Source of the DNA: Lewinellaceae bacterium
Lineage (GTDB): Bacteria; Bacteroidota; Bacteroidia; Chitinophagales; Saprospiraceae
Direction: 5' to 3'
Assembly (NCBI GenBank): GCA_020636355.1
Contig: JACJYB010000002.1
Coordinates: 694,144 to 758,143, forward strand
Length of the DNA: 64,000 nucleotides
A program made the translations under genes and the position numbers. Positions 1 through 7,547 of this stretch are shown here, in pieces (position 1 is the stretch's first letter; each line of letters starts with the position of its first letter). The notes below the pieces were generated by a model that saw nothing but the letters and a program-made list of their open reading frames with translations, searched no databases and had not been told where the DNA came from.

Positions 1-93
1 GGAGACTTTACCGTCTTTGGTAAAATACTTTTGTCCTAAAAGGGCTGAAGAACCCATCAAGAACACACAGACCGCGAAAATTCCTTTTTTCAT
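1..93 (-). CDS. N-terminus of probable YceI family protein (partial)
   Basis: Only the first 31 codons lie in the window; the gene runs off the left edge. It begins with ATG at 93 and reads a short lysine start, a hydrophobic stretch and a probable signal-peptidase site (ALLGQ), then QKYFTKDGKVS. That post-cleavage motif is typical of Bacteroidota YceI-like periplasmic lipid-binding proteins, and the complete YceI gene at 4746-5288 has the comparable NGKIFF start. It follows the OB-fold gene by only 12 nt on the same strand, so it is the third gene of that operon. The family call rests on one short motif and on the neighbourhood. Confidence 0.5.
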   Translation of the reverse strand, partial: MKKGIFAVCVFLMGSSALLGQKYFTKDGKVS

Positions 94-105
94 GTTATGT
101 AAGGT

Positions 106-522
106 TTATTTTTTTATTTCAATACAACGTACCAGCACGACGTCCATTAAAATGCCGGTAACCATTCCGCGCAAGGTGACCTGTTGGCCGGGACTAAAAT
201 CTGGCCGTTGGGTCCCTTGAACATAATCCATTTCACACCGTACGGTTGCCATGATATCATCCGCATCCAGTATGACTGTCCAGACACTGTCTTCCTTGCT
301 GACTGACTCTACTTTTCCGGTCACATCGACAAATTGATCGAGATAGGCCTCATTCGCTTTTGTCTCATCAGCCTGAAACGCTTGCAGTAATTCGCCCGCG
401 GTTAACGTAGCCACCGGTGTTATGGTGTCAACCTGAACGAAGGGCTTGTTTATGTATTTATAAACTACAAATCCCCCGATAACACCCAGTAAAAGGAGCA
501 GTAAAAGCACTTTTTTTATCAT
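106..522 (-). CDS. Membrane-anchored OB-fold (tRNA_anti-like) protein
   Basis: A 138-residue protein with one N-terminal hydrophobic helix (residues about 4-24) and no obvious cleavage site, so it is probably inserted in the inner membrane with its domain outside. The rest has the pattern of an OB-fold of the tRNA_anti-like group: AYLDQFVDVTGKVESV, a central strand pair and GQQVTLRGMVTGI. Proteins of this group are common in Bacteroidota beside YceI proteins and small c-type cytochromes, as here. No catalytic residues can be named and the ligand is unknown. It lies 9 nt after the haem lipoprotein and 12 nt before the YceI-like gene. Confidence 0.6.
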   Translation of the reverse strand: MIKKVLLLLLLLGVIGGFVVYKYINKPFVQVDTITPVATLTAGELLQAFQADETKANEAYLDQFVDVTGKVESVSKEDSVWTVILDADDIMATVRCEMDYVQGTQRPDFSPGQQVTLRGMVTGILMDVVLVRCIEIKK

Positions 523-531
523 GGCTTGCTG

Positions 532-906
532 TTAATTGTTTTGAGCTCCCTGATCAATCCATGCGTTGATCTGCTGAATAAAGCAGGAAGAAAGTTTTGC
601 CGCGCCCTGAGGCATAGGGCTAAATCCGCTATCGTGCTGGATGGAACCCTTCAGTTTTCCGTTGATCACAAAATTGTGCAGATTACTATAACCCTCAAGG
701 ACCACACCACCCTGAGGGAACTGCGCATTATGACAAGACAAACAATTGTTGGTGATAATGGGATTCACATTATTGGCATAGCTCATATTTGTGGTATTGC
801 ACTCCACAACGGGATACAGATCTTCTTCATTGTCGTAGTAACATTTCGACAATGAGAGGATCAAAACCATACCAGCGATCCACAAATGATGCGATTTCAA
901 GTTCAT
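532..906 (-). CDS. Small c-type cytochrome-like lipoprotein
   Basis: A 124-residue exported protein. The N-terminus has a hydrophobic stretch ending in a lipobox-like LSLSKC (Cys about 21), which suggests a lipoprotein. A single haem c attachment motif, CLSCH, lies near residue 55, and SPMPQG near residue 96 offers a methionine that could be the distal haem ligand. A later free cysteine (LSSCF) is present. It is the first gene of a three-gene minus-strand set with the OB-fold and YceI-like genes, and a perfect -7 element lies 24 nt upstream. A role in periplasmic electron transfer is inference from the haem motif. Confidence 0.65.
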   Translation of the reverse strand: MNLKSHHLWIAGMVLILSLSKCYYDNEEDLYPVVECNTTNMSYANNVNPIITNNCLSCHNAQFPQGGVVLEGYSNLHNFVINGKLKGSIQHDSGFSPMPQGAAKLSSCFIQQINAWIDQGAQNN

Positions 907-929
907 AGCATGTTCTGCTTTCGTCCTTA

Positions 930-937
930 CAAATGTA
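930..937 (-). promoter_or_regulatory. Bacteroidota -7 promoter element (TACATTTG)
   Basis: On the minus strand this reads TACATTTG, a perfect match to the Bacteroidota TAnnTTTG consensus, 24 nt upstream of the ATG at 906. No clear -33 TTG is seen at 19-21 nt. It would drive the cytochrome lipoprotein - OB-fold - YceI operon with a leader of roughly 15-20 nt. Confidence 0.45.
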
Positions 938-1075
938 CCCTGACTCTATGATCCATCACCGGATTACCCGCTGAACCGGAATATTGCCCGGCTGTAACCG
1001 GCTTATTGTAGTCCATGCGGGAAAAAGCTTTCCTGTCAACCCGGATACGGGCCATTTATGTTGTTCTAAAATGGT

Positions 1076-1849
1076 CTAGACTTCGCTGCTTTCAAGATCT
1101 CCTGTTATCCATCTTTTGAAAACCGGAGAGCGTTCGGTACTTACGATGCTGTCAATTTTACAGGCCGGATCAAGCACTATTTTGACCCTTGATTTCGAGT
1201 AGGCATGCATCTCGTGGATGGCCTGGTAATTGATGATAAATTGACGGTTAATCCGGAAGAATAATTTTGAATCCACCAATTCATCCAGTTTTTCCAAAGA
1301 ATATTCGATGGGATACCGCTTTCCTTGATTGGTTACCAAAAAAGTAATTTTATCCTGGGTATAGAAGTAAGCCACGTCGAGGATGTCAACGACATGGTAA
1401 CTCTGGCCGACCTTGATGAGAAATCGCTTGGCAGGTTCTTCCTTCAACAGGCTTTGAGCCAACTCGCGGTAATCAAAAGCCGCACGTTGCATCCTATCCG
1501 TATACTTTTGCAATGCGATCTGCAGCTCGGCTTTCTTGATCGGTTTCAGCAAATAGTCCAATGCATTAACCCGAAACGCCTCGATCGCATATTGATCGTA
1601 GGCTGTGGTAAAAATGATCGGTTTTTGAATGTCGATGTGATCGAAGATTTTGAAGCTGCTACCATCGGCCAGATGGATATCCATAAACAATAAATCCACT
1701 TCCTGATTGGATTCGAGCCATTCCAGACTACTTACAATGGTATCTGTAACACCTTGTATTTCGATGGTTTCATCGATCTCGTGCAGCATATTCATCAACC
1801 TTTTGGCCGCTGCATGTTCGTCCTCAATAATTAAAACTTTCATATTCAT
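1076..1849 (-). CDS. LytTR family response regulator
   Basis: A 257-residue regulator. Residues 3-125 form a receiver domain with the acidic pocket IIEDE, phospho-acceptor Asp57 (LLFMD), the switch TT near 81 and Lys102 (LLKP). Residues about 145-250 form a LytTR DNA-binding domain (VAYFYTQDKITFLV, FRINRQFIINY). It starts with an ATG overlapping the kinase stop by 4 nt, so it is translationally coupled to the sensor kinase and is its obvious partner. LytTR regulators bind DNA directly upstream of target genes; the target here is not visible. Confidence 0.93.
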   Translation of the reverse strand: MNMKVLIIEDEHAAAKRLMNMLHEIDETIEIQGVTDTIVSSLEWLESNQEVDLLFMDIHLADGSSFKIFDHIDIQKPIIFTTAYDQYAIEAFRVNALDYLLKPIKKAELQIALQKYTDRMQRAAFDYRELAQSLLKEEPAKRFLIKVGQSYHVVDILDVAYFYTQDKITFLVTNQGKRYPIEYSLEKLDELVDSKLFFRINRQFIINYQAIHEMHAYSKSRVKIVLDPACKIDSIVSTERSPVFKRWITGDLESSEV

Positions 1850-4749
1850 TCTTTGGTTAAAATGGGTATTTCTACGGTAAATCGATTTTCAAACTGATGA
1901 ATGTGAACCGGCTTGGCAGTTAGGAAACGGTATTGTTTCCGGATACTTTCCAGACCAAATCCGGTTGAAGTTTCGGTCGTCCATTTGCGTTGGACCGGAT
2001 TGGAGACTCCCACATAATCATCTTTGCGAAACAACGTGATGGTCAATGGTTTTTGCCGGGATATCTCATTATGCTTGATGGCATTTTCGATCAACCGCTG
2101 TAGACTCATCGGCACGATCTGACCATCCTGAGACATCGGCTGTTTATCGATGATCAATTGATCACCATACCGGTATTGCAAAATCGAACAGAACTCTTCC
2201 ACGATTTTTAATTCCTCGACCAATGCTATTTTCTGACTATCGCCAAAAAGAAGAATCTTCCTGTAAAAGTCCGACAAATGCTCTACGTACTCGATTGCCA
2301 GCTCCTGGTTTTCTTCAATTGCTGCGGCCAGGGTGTTGAAGCTGTTAAATAGAAAATGCGGATTGATTTGATTTTTTATCGTAGCGAGTTCGGCTTCGAT
2401 TTGGTGTTTCTCCATGGCGCTGCGCTGATTGATCACGTATTCCCTCCATTTGATCACACCCAGCAATAATGCAAATACCAGGATTGTCATGAGGGTGATG
2501 AACCACCACGTCATCCAGTATGGTTTACCGACCACAAAGTTGTAGCTGGCTCTTGAGCTGGAGGTGAAATCACCGTGGACGGATGCTTTCACCTGGAACT
2601 CGTAATCACCGGGATCCAGATTCAAAAAAAATGCCTGGTGGTCCCTCGTTCTTCGCCAGGTTGAATCACTTCCCAGCAGCCGGTAGGAAAATAAGATATT
2701 TTCCGGTTCGGTAAACCAAATCCCGGCGTAGCTGATCCGGAGGTGATTCTGTTCGTATCCGAATCGATTGGAGTGAACCAAATTGGCTCCCCCATCGATA
2801 ACCTGGATCTCCTTGATCACCGGCATGGGTTGAAACCATATGGCTGGTGTTTCCTGGTAGTGAAACAAGCTTTGATTGGAAACAAACCACACGCCTCTCC
2901 GTCCATCATTCCAGGAAGCATTAATATTCATTACCAGATCTTTAATCCCGGCACTTTCTTCAAAATAAGTGATGCTGTTACTGCTGGGATGAAAGGCTTC
3001 AACCCCATCACGGTCAACCATAACGATGTGTGCCCCGGACCATGACAGAATACTTATTTCATTTTCGTTGGTCCCTACCTTTTTGTCGATACGCTCGCCT
3101 TCAGGAGCCATTATATCGAGCCCGATTATTCCATTGCTAGCTGTATTAAGCCATAAAAACCCCTGATCATCCTCAGCCATGCTGTAGACGTTGCCTATCG
3201 ATAAGGTATCATTTCCATTTGGGCCTCTCAGGATGGCCGTCGGATAATGGATGAAATGATCATTTTCCAAAACCGAGACACCCGCACCATCGGTAGCTAT
3301 CCAAAGACGGCCGCGATGGTCTGTACGCACCTGATAGATGTAATTGGACGGCAAGCCTTGTGCTTTGGTAAAGTTCTTGATCTCTGGCTCCTTCAGATTT
3401 CCTGATTTGACATTTACCCTGGTCACACCGGCAAGTGTGGCAAACCAGAGATAATTGCCCTGTCGGGTTATCGACAGAATCGAACCATTCAAAAACCCGG
3501 TTGATTCATCCCAGTGAGCTACCAGCCGGAATTTAGGGTCCAAAACATAGACGCCCTGACCAAACGTACCGGCATACAAAAACCTTTCTTTGTCCGTATA
3601 AAGACTGATTACGTTACTGCCGGATAATGCTTCACGAATAACCTGAAGATTACCAGCTTCACTGATCCTGCCAATGGCCAGTCCGTCTACTTTTCCGAAA
3701 TAGATGGAATCCAGGTCCAGGTAAGCCATACTCTGGACATCACCTAGAGAATGCTCCCAGCGCTGCATGGCTGGCAAAAAATTATAAATGTATTGTTCGT
3801 TGACGATCATCCAGACAACCCCCTCCTTGTCCAACCACAACTGATTGATCGAAACTTTCCCGGACAACTTAGGTGAAAATTGAACCGGTGTAATTCTTTC
3901 CCCGTTCATCTCCCATAATCCTCCGTCTGCCGTCCCTATGAAACCATAGTCTGGCGTAAAGAACAACATGGAGGCGATGCTACCACCAGACCAGGTGGGT
4001 GTAGCATGTTTGATCTGCTGGGTGGTGGCATCAAGCCAGCCAAAGCCCCGGTCAAATGTGCCGAACCAAACGCGGTCTTTGAGGACCTGGACTGCTGGAA
4101 TAATATGATCAGGGAGCCCCAGACCGGTTGTTAAAGTTCTAACCCATTTATGATTGGACGAAAAGGAACAGTGAATCAAGCCAAGGTCCGTGCCAACCCA
4201 AACGCCCTCTTGCGGTCCTTGTACCATCTGATAGATTTCTTCAGCCGGCAATCCGTCATCCTGATTGTAATTATATAACCTGTTACCGGTCCAGGCATAG
4301 ATGCCCTCTCCATACGTTGCAATCCACAGGATTCCCGACTTATCACGCAAAATTGAATTTATTCGGGCATGCGGATGACCTTCCTCAATATCCCAGGGCT
4401 CGATACCGGCAGCCTGGCCGGATCGGACCCTGCCGATTGCCCCGGTCAGCGTCCCTACCCAGATCGTACCATCGTTATCTTCAAAAACAGCCGTTATTTC
4501 CCGGGACAAGACGCTATCTCCGGGAATGTGATCAAACCGCCAACCATCGTATTGGTAGAGTCCTTCGGAGGTTCCAAACAACATCAATCCATTGGAAGTC
4601 TGGAGCTGACAATAGATGGCATGGCTTTGGAGATTTTCAGGCAATGACACTTCTCTGATGTGGTATTGGGCATCAAGCGATGTGGTACAGCCCATGCTCA
4701 GGAGAACCAGGCAATAAATGAATCTTTTCAATGGTGTAGTCCGGATCAT
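1846..4749 (-). CDS. Two-component propeller sensor histidine kinase (LytS-type)
   Basis: A 967-residue membrane sensor. After a lipoprotein-like signal (LSMGC) come about 12-14 propeller repeats (residues 40-660; recurring GxLWIAT-like strands such as LWIATYGEGIYAW and LWIATDGAGVSVL), a Y_Y_Y-type beta domain (about 665-740, ending in the DYEFQVKA pattern), one transmembrane helix (about 742-762), then a cytoplasmic kinase of the His_kinase (PF06580) type. The phospho-accepting His is in PHFLFNS near residue 797; the ATPase N box is IENAIKHN. It overlaps the YceI gene upstream and the regulator gene downstream by 4 nt each. Such sensors in Bacteroidota often respond to carbohydrates, but this ligand is unknown. 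It lacks the extra AraC part of the hybrid types. Confidence 0.92.
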   Translation of the reverse strand: MIRTTPLKRFIYCLVLLSMGCTTSLDAQYHIREVSLPENLQSHAIYCQLQTSNGLMLFGTSEGLYQYDGWRFDHIPGDSVLSREITAVFEDNDGTIWVGTLTGAIGRVRSGQAAGIEPWDIEEGHPHARINSILRDKSGILWIATYGEGIYAWTGNRLYNYNQDDGLPAEEIYQMVQGPQEGVWVGTDLGLIHCSFSSNHKWVRTLTTGLGLPDHIIPAVQVLKDRVWFGTFDRGFGWLDATTQQIKHATPTWSGGSIASMLFFTPDYGFIGTADGGLWEMNGERITPVQFSPKLSGKVSINQLWLDKEGVVWMIVNEQYIYNFLPAMQRWEHSLGDVQSMAYLDLDSIYFGKVDGLAIGRISEAGNLQVIREALSGSNVISLYTDKERFLYAGTFGQGVYVLDPKFRLVAHWDESTGFLNGSILSITRQGNYLWFATLAGVTRVNVKSGNLKEPEIKNFTKAQGLPSNYIYQVRTDHRGRLWIATDGAGVSVLENDHFIHYPTAILRGPNGNDTLSIGNVYSMAEDDQGFLWLNTASNGIIGLDIMAPEGERIDKKVGTNENEISILSWSGAHIVMVDRDGVEAFHPSSNSITYFEESAGIKDLVMNINASWNDGRRGVWFVSNQSLFHYQETPAIWFQPMPVIKEIQVIDGGANLVHSNRFGYEQNHLRISYAGIWFTEPENILFSYRLLGSDSTWRRTRDHQAFFLNLDPGDYEFQVKASVHGDFTSSSRASYNFVVGKPYWMTWWFITLMTILVFALLLGVIKWREYVINQRSAMEKHQIEAELATIKNQINPHFLFNSFNTLAAAIEENQELAIEYVEHLSDFYRKILLFGDSQKIALVEELKIVEEFCSILQYRYGDQLIIDKQPMSQDGQIVPMSLQRLIENAIKHNEISRQKPLTITLFRKDDYVGVSNPVQRKWTTETSTGFGLESIRKQYRFLTAKPVHIHQFENRFTVEIPILTKE

Positions 4750-5288
4750 TGTACTTTAAATTCGGCCTCCACCGTTACCTGAATTTCTTCAGCGATCTTT
4801 TGATAGACGATACGTGGTATAGTGATTTTATGATCTTGCAATGGGACCGTAAATTGACTGCTTATGGTCAGGCGATCCGTTAATACCGTCAGTTTACTTT
4901 TGATAATCCGCTCCTGACTGACGCCGTGGATCTGTAGAATTCCTTTTGCCCGGACGATGTATTCCCCCTCTTTATTCAGATCGATAGGATCCAGAATTTT
5001 GCCGCTAAAGGTACTGGTCGCATAGTGATCCGTTTCCATGTAATTCTCATAGAAATGTTCCTGTTGTAACGGACTGTTAAAGCCTTCGAAAGAACTATTT
5101 CGAACTGAAAATGCGAATGAATTGGTGGAAATATCCAAAACGCCCTCCAGGTGCTCAGACTGGGCTTCAATAATTTCTAATGGAGCATCGGATCTAAAAA
5201 AAATTTTACCGTTAGAGATTATATACCGGGTCGACTGGTGCGAGGAAACCAATATGATTATCAAAATACCAACCTTCCAATATGCCAT
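4746..5288 (-). CDS. YceI family periplasmic lipid-binding-like protein
   Basis: A 180-residue exported protein: N-terminal hydrophobic signal, then the YceI lipocalin-like barrel pattern YIISNGKIFFRSDAPLE, an FSVRNSSFEGF strand and an EHFYENYMETDHYATSTF segment that matches the YceI core HFxxxxFxxxxYPxaxF. It is the first gene of the operon YceI - propeller kinase - LytTR regulator, with a 4-nt ATGA overlap into the kinase. YceI proteins bind polyprenyl-like lipids; the coupling to a sensor kinase suggests the pair may act in one response. That functional link is inference. Confidence 0.85.
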   Translation of the reverse strand: MAYWKVGILIIILVSSHQSTRYIISNGKIFFRSDAPLEIIEAQSEHLEGVLDISTNSFAFSVRNSSFEGFNSPLQQEHFYENYMETDHYATSTFSGKILDPIDLNKEGEYIVRAKGILQIHGVSQERIIKSKLTVLTDRLTISSQFTVPLQDHKITIPRIVYQKIAEEIQVTVEAEFKVQ

Positions 5289-5476
5289 CCGAATACCAAT
5301 TAAGAAGTCAAGATGTATTTTTCGCCAGGGTTTGCCTAATTACCCCGGTTCATTGCAAAGAATAAGGTGATGAAGGAGAATATTTCGCTACTGAACCGGA
5401 ACCCTGATCTGCAAAGAAAGGGGATTGCTTTTGATTCAGGCAGACTCTTTTTAACTTGTTCTAAAGTACTAAAGTA

Positions 5477-6592
5477 TTGGGAAATAAGATTTCAAAAAAG
5501 ACGCTGGCTCTTATCCAAAATGAGCTGGATGCCGCATTTCTCTACGAGACGTTGGCGGAATTGGAGGAGGAGGAAGCCATCCGGTCTATTTACCTTCAAA
5601 TGGCAAAGATCGAGCAGCGTCACTACGCACATTTCCTTCAACGAGAAGGCTTTACGGATGGGCCCACTAACAAACTTCGTCCATCCTGGCAAGCCCGGAC
5701 CAAAGCCTGGCTGGCAAGGCGTTTCGGCCCTGCGTTTATCCTGGGGGACTTAATCCAAACGGAGAAGGCCATCGCTTTTGGCCAATCGCCTCATTCTACA
5801 CCACAGGCTAAAACCAGCCTATTGCATCACGCTCAAATCCTGGAAGGCATCCGGGCCCAGCATAAAACCATCGACCCCAGGCGCTTGGGAACCCTTGAGT
5901 CAAGGCATAGAAATGTCGGAGGCAATGCGCTAAGAGCCGCCGTACTTGGTGCTAATGACGGACTGGTTTCTAACCTGAGCCTGGTAATGGGAGTGGCAGG
6001 AGCTGCTGTCGAGAACAAATACATCCTGGTAACCGGCATGGCAGGACTGTTGGCGGGGGCCCTCTCCATGGCGCTGGGGGAGTGGTTGTCCGTACAGAGT
6101 GCACGAGAGCTGTTCCAGCGACAACTTGACCTGGAAGGCGAAGAACTGGCAAATAATCCGGAAGAAGAGCTGCTTGAATTATCACTCATTTACCAGGCAA
6201 AAGGACTTGCCCAGGAACAAGCAGACAATCTTGCCCGGGAGCAAATGAAAAATGAAGGAAATGCACTTAACGTTTTAGCCCGCGAAGAATTAGGTATTGA
6301 TCCGGAGGAACTGGGAGGTTCGGCCTGGGAGGCTGCCATAGCTTCATTTGTATTGTTCTCTATAGGAGCCATTATACCGGTCTTACCGTATTTCTTCTGG
6401 AAAACTCCGGAAGCTACCTGGCTGAGCATTGGCATGAGCGGAGTTGGATTATTCGGGATCGGCGCTTTGATCACCCTTATGACCGGTAAACCGGTTTGGG
6501 TTTCGGGACTGCGACAAGTCCTCTTTGGCGCCATGGCTGCGGCCATAACATTTGGAATTGGCCACCTGCTGGGTGTAAGTCTGGGTGGATGA
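5477..6592 (+). CDS. Rubrerythrin-VIT1/CCC1 fusion, iron/manganese transporter
   Basis: A 371-residue fusion. Residues 1-140 are a ferritin-like four-helix domain with repeated Glu/ExxH pairs (NELDAAFLY, KIEQRHYAHF, LEGIRAQH); residues 150-371 are a VIT1/CCC1-type transporter (LGANDGLVSNLSLVMGV, GALSMALGEWLSVQS and three further hydrophobic spans). The family exports or stores Fe2+/Mn2+; the ferritin-like part probably loads the metal. The frame is closed by TAA at 5462 and the only credible start is TTG at 5477, since the next ATG would remove the first ferritin helix. Its stop overlaps the ATG of the downstream methyltransferase by 4 nt. Confidence 0.88.
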   Translation: MGNKISKKTLALIQNELDAAFLYETLAELEEEEAIRSIYLQMAKIEQRHYAHFLQREGFTDGPTNKLRPSWQARTKAWLARRFGPAFILGDLIQTEKAIAFGQSPHSTPQAKTSLLHHAQILEGIRAQHKTIDPRRLGTLESRHRNVGGNALRAAVLGANDGLVSNLSLVMGVAGAAVENKYILVTGMAGLLAGALSMALGEWLSVQSARELFQRQLDLEGEELANNPEEELLELSLIYQAKGLAQEQADNLAREQMKNEGNALNVLAREELGIDPEELGGSAWEAAIASFVLFSIGAIIPVLPYFFWKTPEATWLSIGMSGVGLFGIGALITLMTGKPVWVSGLRQVLFGAMAAAITFGIGHLLGVSLGG

Positions 6593-7497
6593 TTCAAGAC
6601 ATTTCAGCAGGTATGATGCGATTACATGACAAGCTCCAATGCCCGGTTACCGGGGTCCCTCTGAATCTCAACGCGGATGGCTCCTGGTTGCGTACTGAAT
6701 CCACCCAATACGGCAAAAGCGAGGGCGTCTGGCAATTACTGCCCCAAAATCAATTATCCAACTACTACGCACATTACGAAAAGGATGCTGAGGTATTTGA
6801 CTATTTCGAAGCCACTGAAAATCCGGCAACCATCCACGAACATCGGCGTCTTCAGGAATCCATTATCCGGCAAATTCCCAAAATATCCGGTGCCGTTCTG
6901 GATGTAGGATGTGGAAACGGCTGGCTGGCCGCATACTTAATCCAGCATCGCCCAAATGTTGAAGTCTGCTCTATGGATCTTTCCACATCAAATACCACAA
7001 ATACACGTAAACGTGTCCGTTCGGAACGGCACCTGGTGATTCGCGCCGATGCCTTGCATTTACCTTTTAAGGATGAATCGTTTGATGTTTTGGTAGCCTC
7101 TGAAATACTCGAACATGTTGAGCAGGTACCTGCCTTTCTAAAAGAACTCTACCGGGTACTCAAACCGGCAGGCAGGCTGATCATGACTACTCCCTACAAC
7201 GAAGTCATACAATATTCTCTTTGTATACATTGTAATCGAAAAACCCCACTCCATGCCCATCTACACTCGGTCAATGAGCAGTTTATCCTTAACCAGGTTA
7301 TCCTTTCCGGGATCAATGGAAAAGTCTCAACGCATCCATTTCTGAATAAACTACTGGTCATGCTAAAAACCCATGTGGTCTTAAAATTCTTACCGTACCG
7401 ATGGTGGAAGGGTCTGGATTGGCTGGCAAATAAGGCCATCGGACATCAGAGTAGGCTGCTCATAGTCATCGACAAATTACCCCTGAAATCATTTTGA
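6589..7497 (+). CDS. Class I SAM-dependent methyltransferase
   Basis: About 302 residues. I place the start at the ATG at 6589, which overlaps the stop of the CCC1-type gene (ATGA), although the frame is open further upstream. An N-terminal LQCPVTGVPL segment resembles the Trm112-like leader seen in some methyltransferases but keeps only one cysteine. The Rossmann core follows: motif I VLDVGCGNGWLAAYL, an acidic motif II (VCSMDLS), the D-A pair RADALHLPF, and FDVLVASEILEHVEQ (motif IV), as in the Methyltransf_11 group. The C-terminal quarter is specific to this protein. The substrate is unknown; coupling with a metal transporter gives no clue to it. Confidence 0.85.
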   Translation: MIQDISAGMMRLHDKLQCPVTGVPLNLNADGSWLRTESTQYGKSEGVWQLLPQNQLSNYYAHYEKDAEVFDYFEATENPATIHEHRRLQESIIRQIPKISGAVLDVGCGNGWLAAYLIQHRPNVEVCSMDLSTSNTTNTRKRVRSERHLVIRADALHLPFKDESFDVLVASEILEHVEQVPAFLKELYRVLKPAGRLIMTTPYNEVIQYSLCIHCNRKTPLHAHLHSVNEQFILNQVILSGINGKVSTHPFLNKLLVMLKTHVVLKFLPYRWWKGLDWLANKAIGHQSRLLIVIDKLPLKSF

Positions 7498-7547
7498 TCC
7501 TGCCATTCTAATCCGGACATTACATCATCCTAATAACAAAATCACTC

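Noticed and set aside
955..1075. Possible structured RNA between the cytochrome lipoprotein and LytTR genes
   Set aside because: Several CCGG-type short complementarities exist, but no tRNA, riboswitch core or terminator could be drawn.
5367..5753. 128-codon frame overlapping the start of the CCC1-type gene
   Set aside because: Basic, Trp/Arg-rich translation that is simply another frame of the ferritin-like domain; the frame from TTG 5477 has the family motifs.
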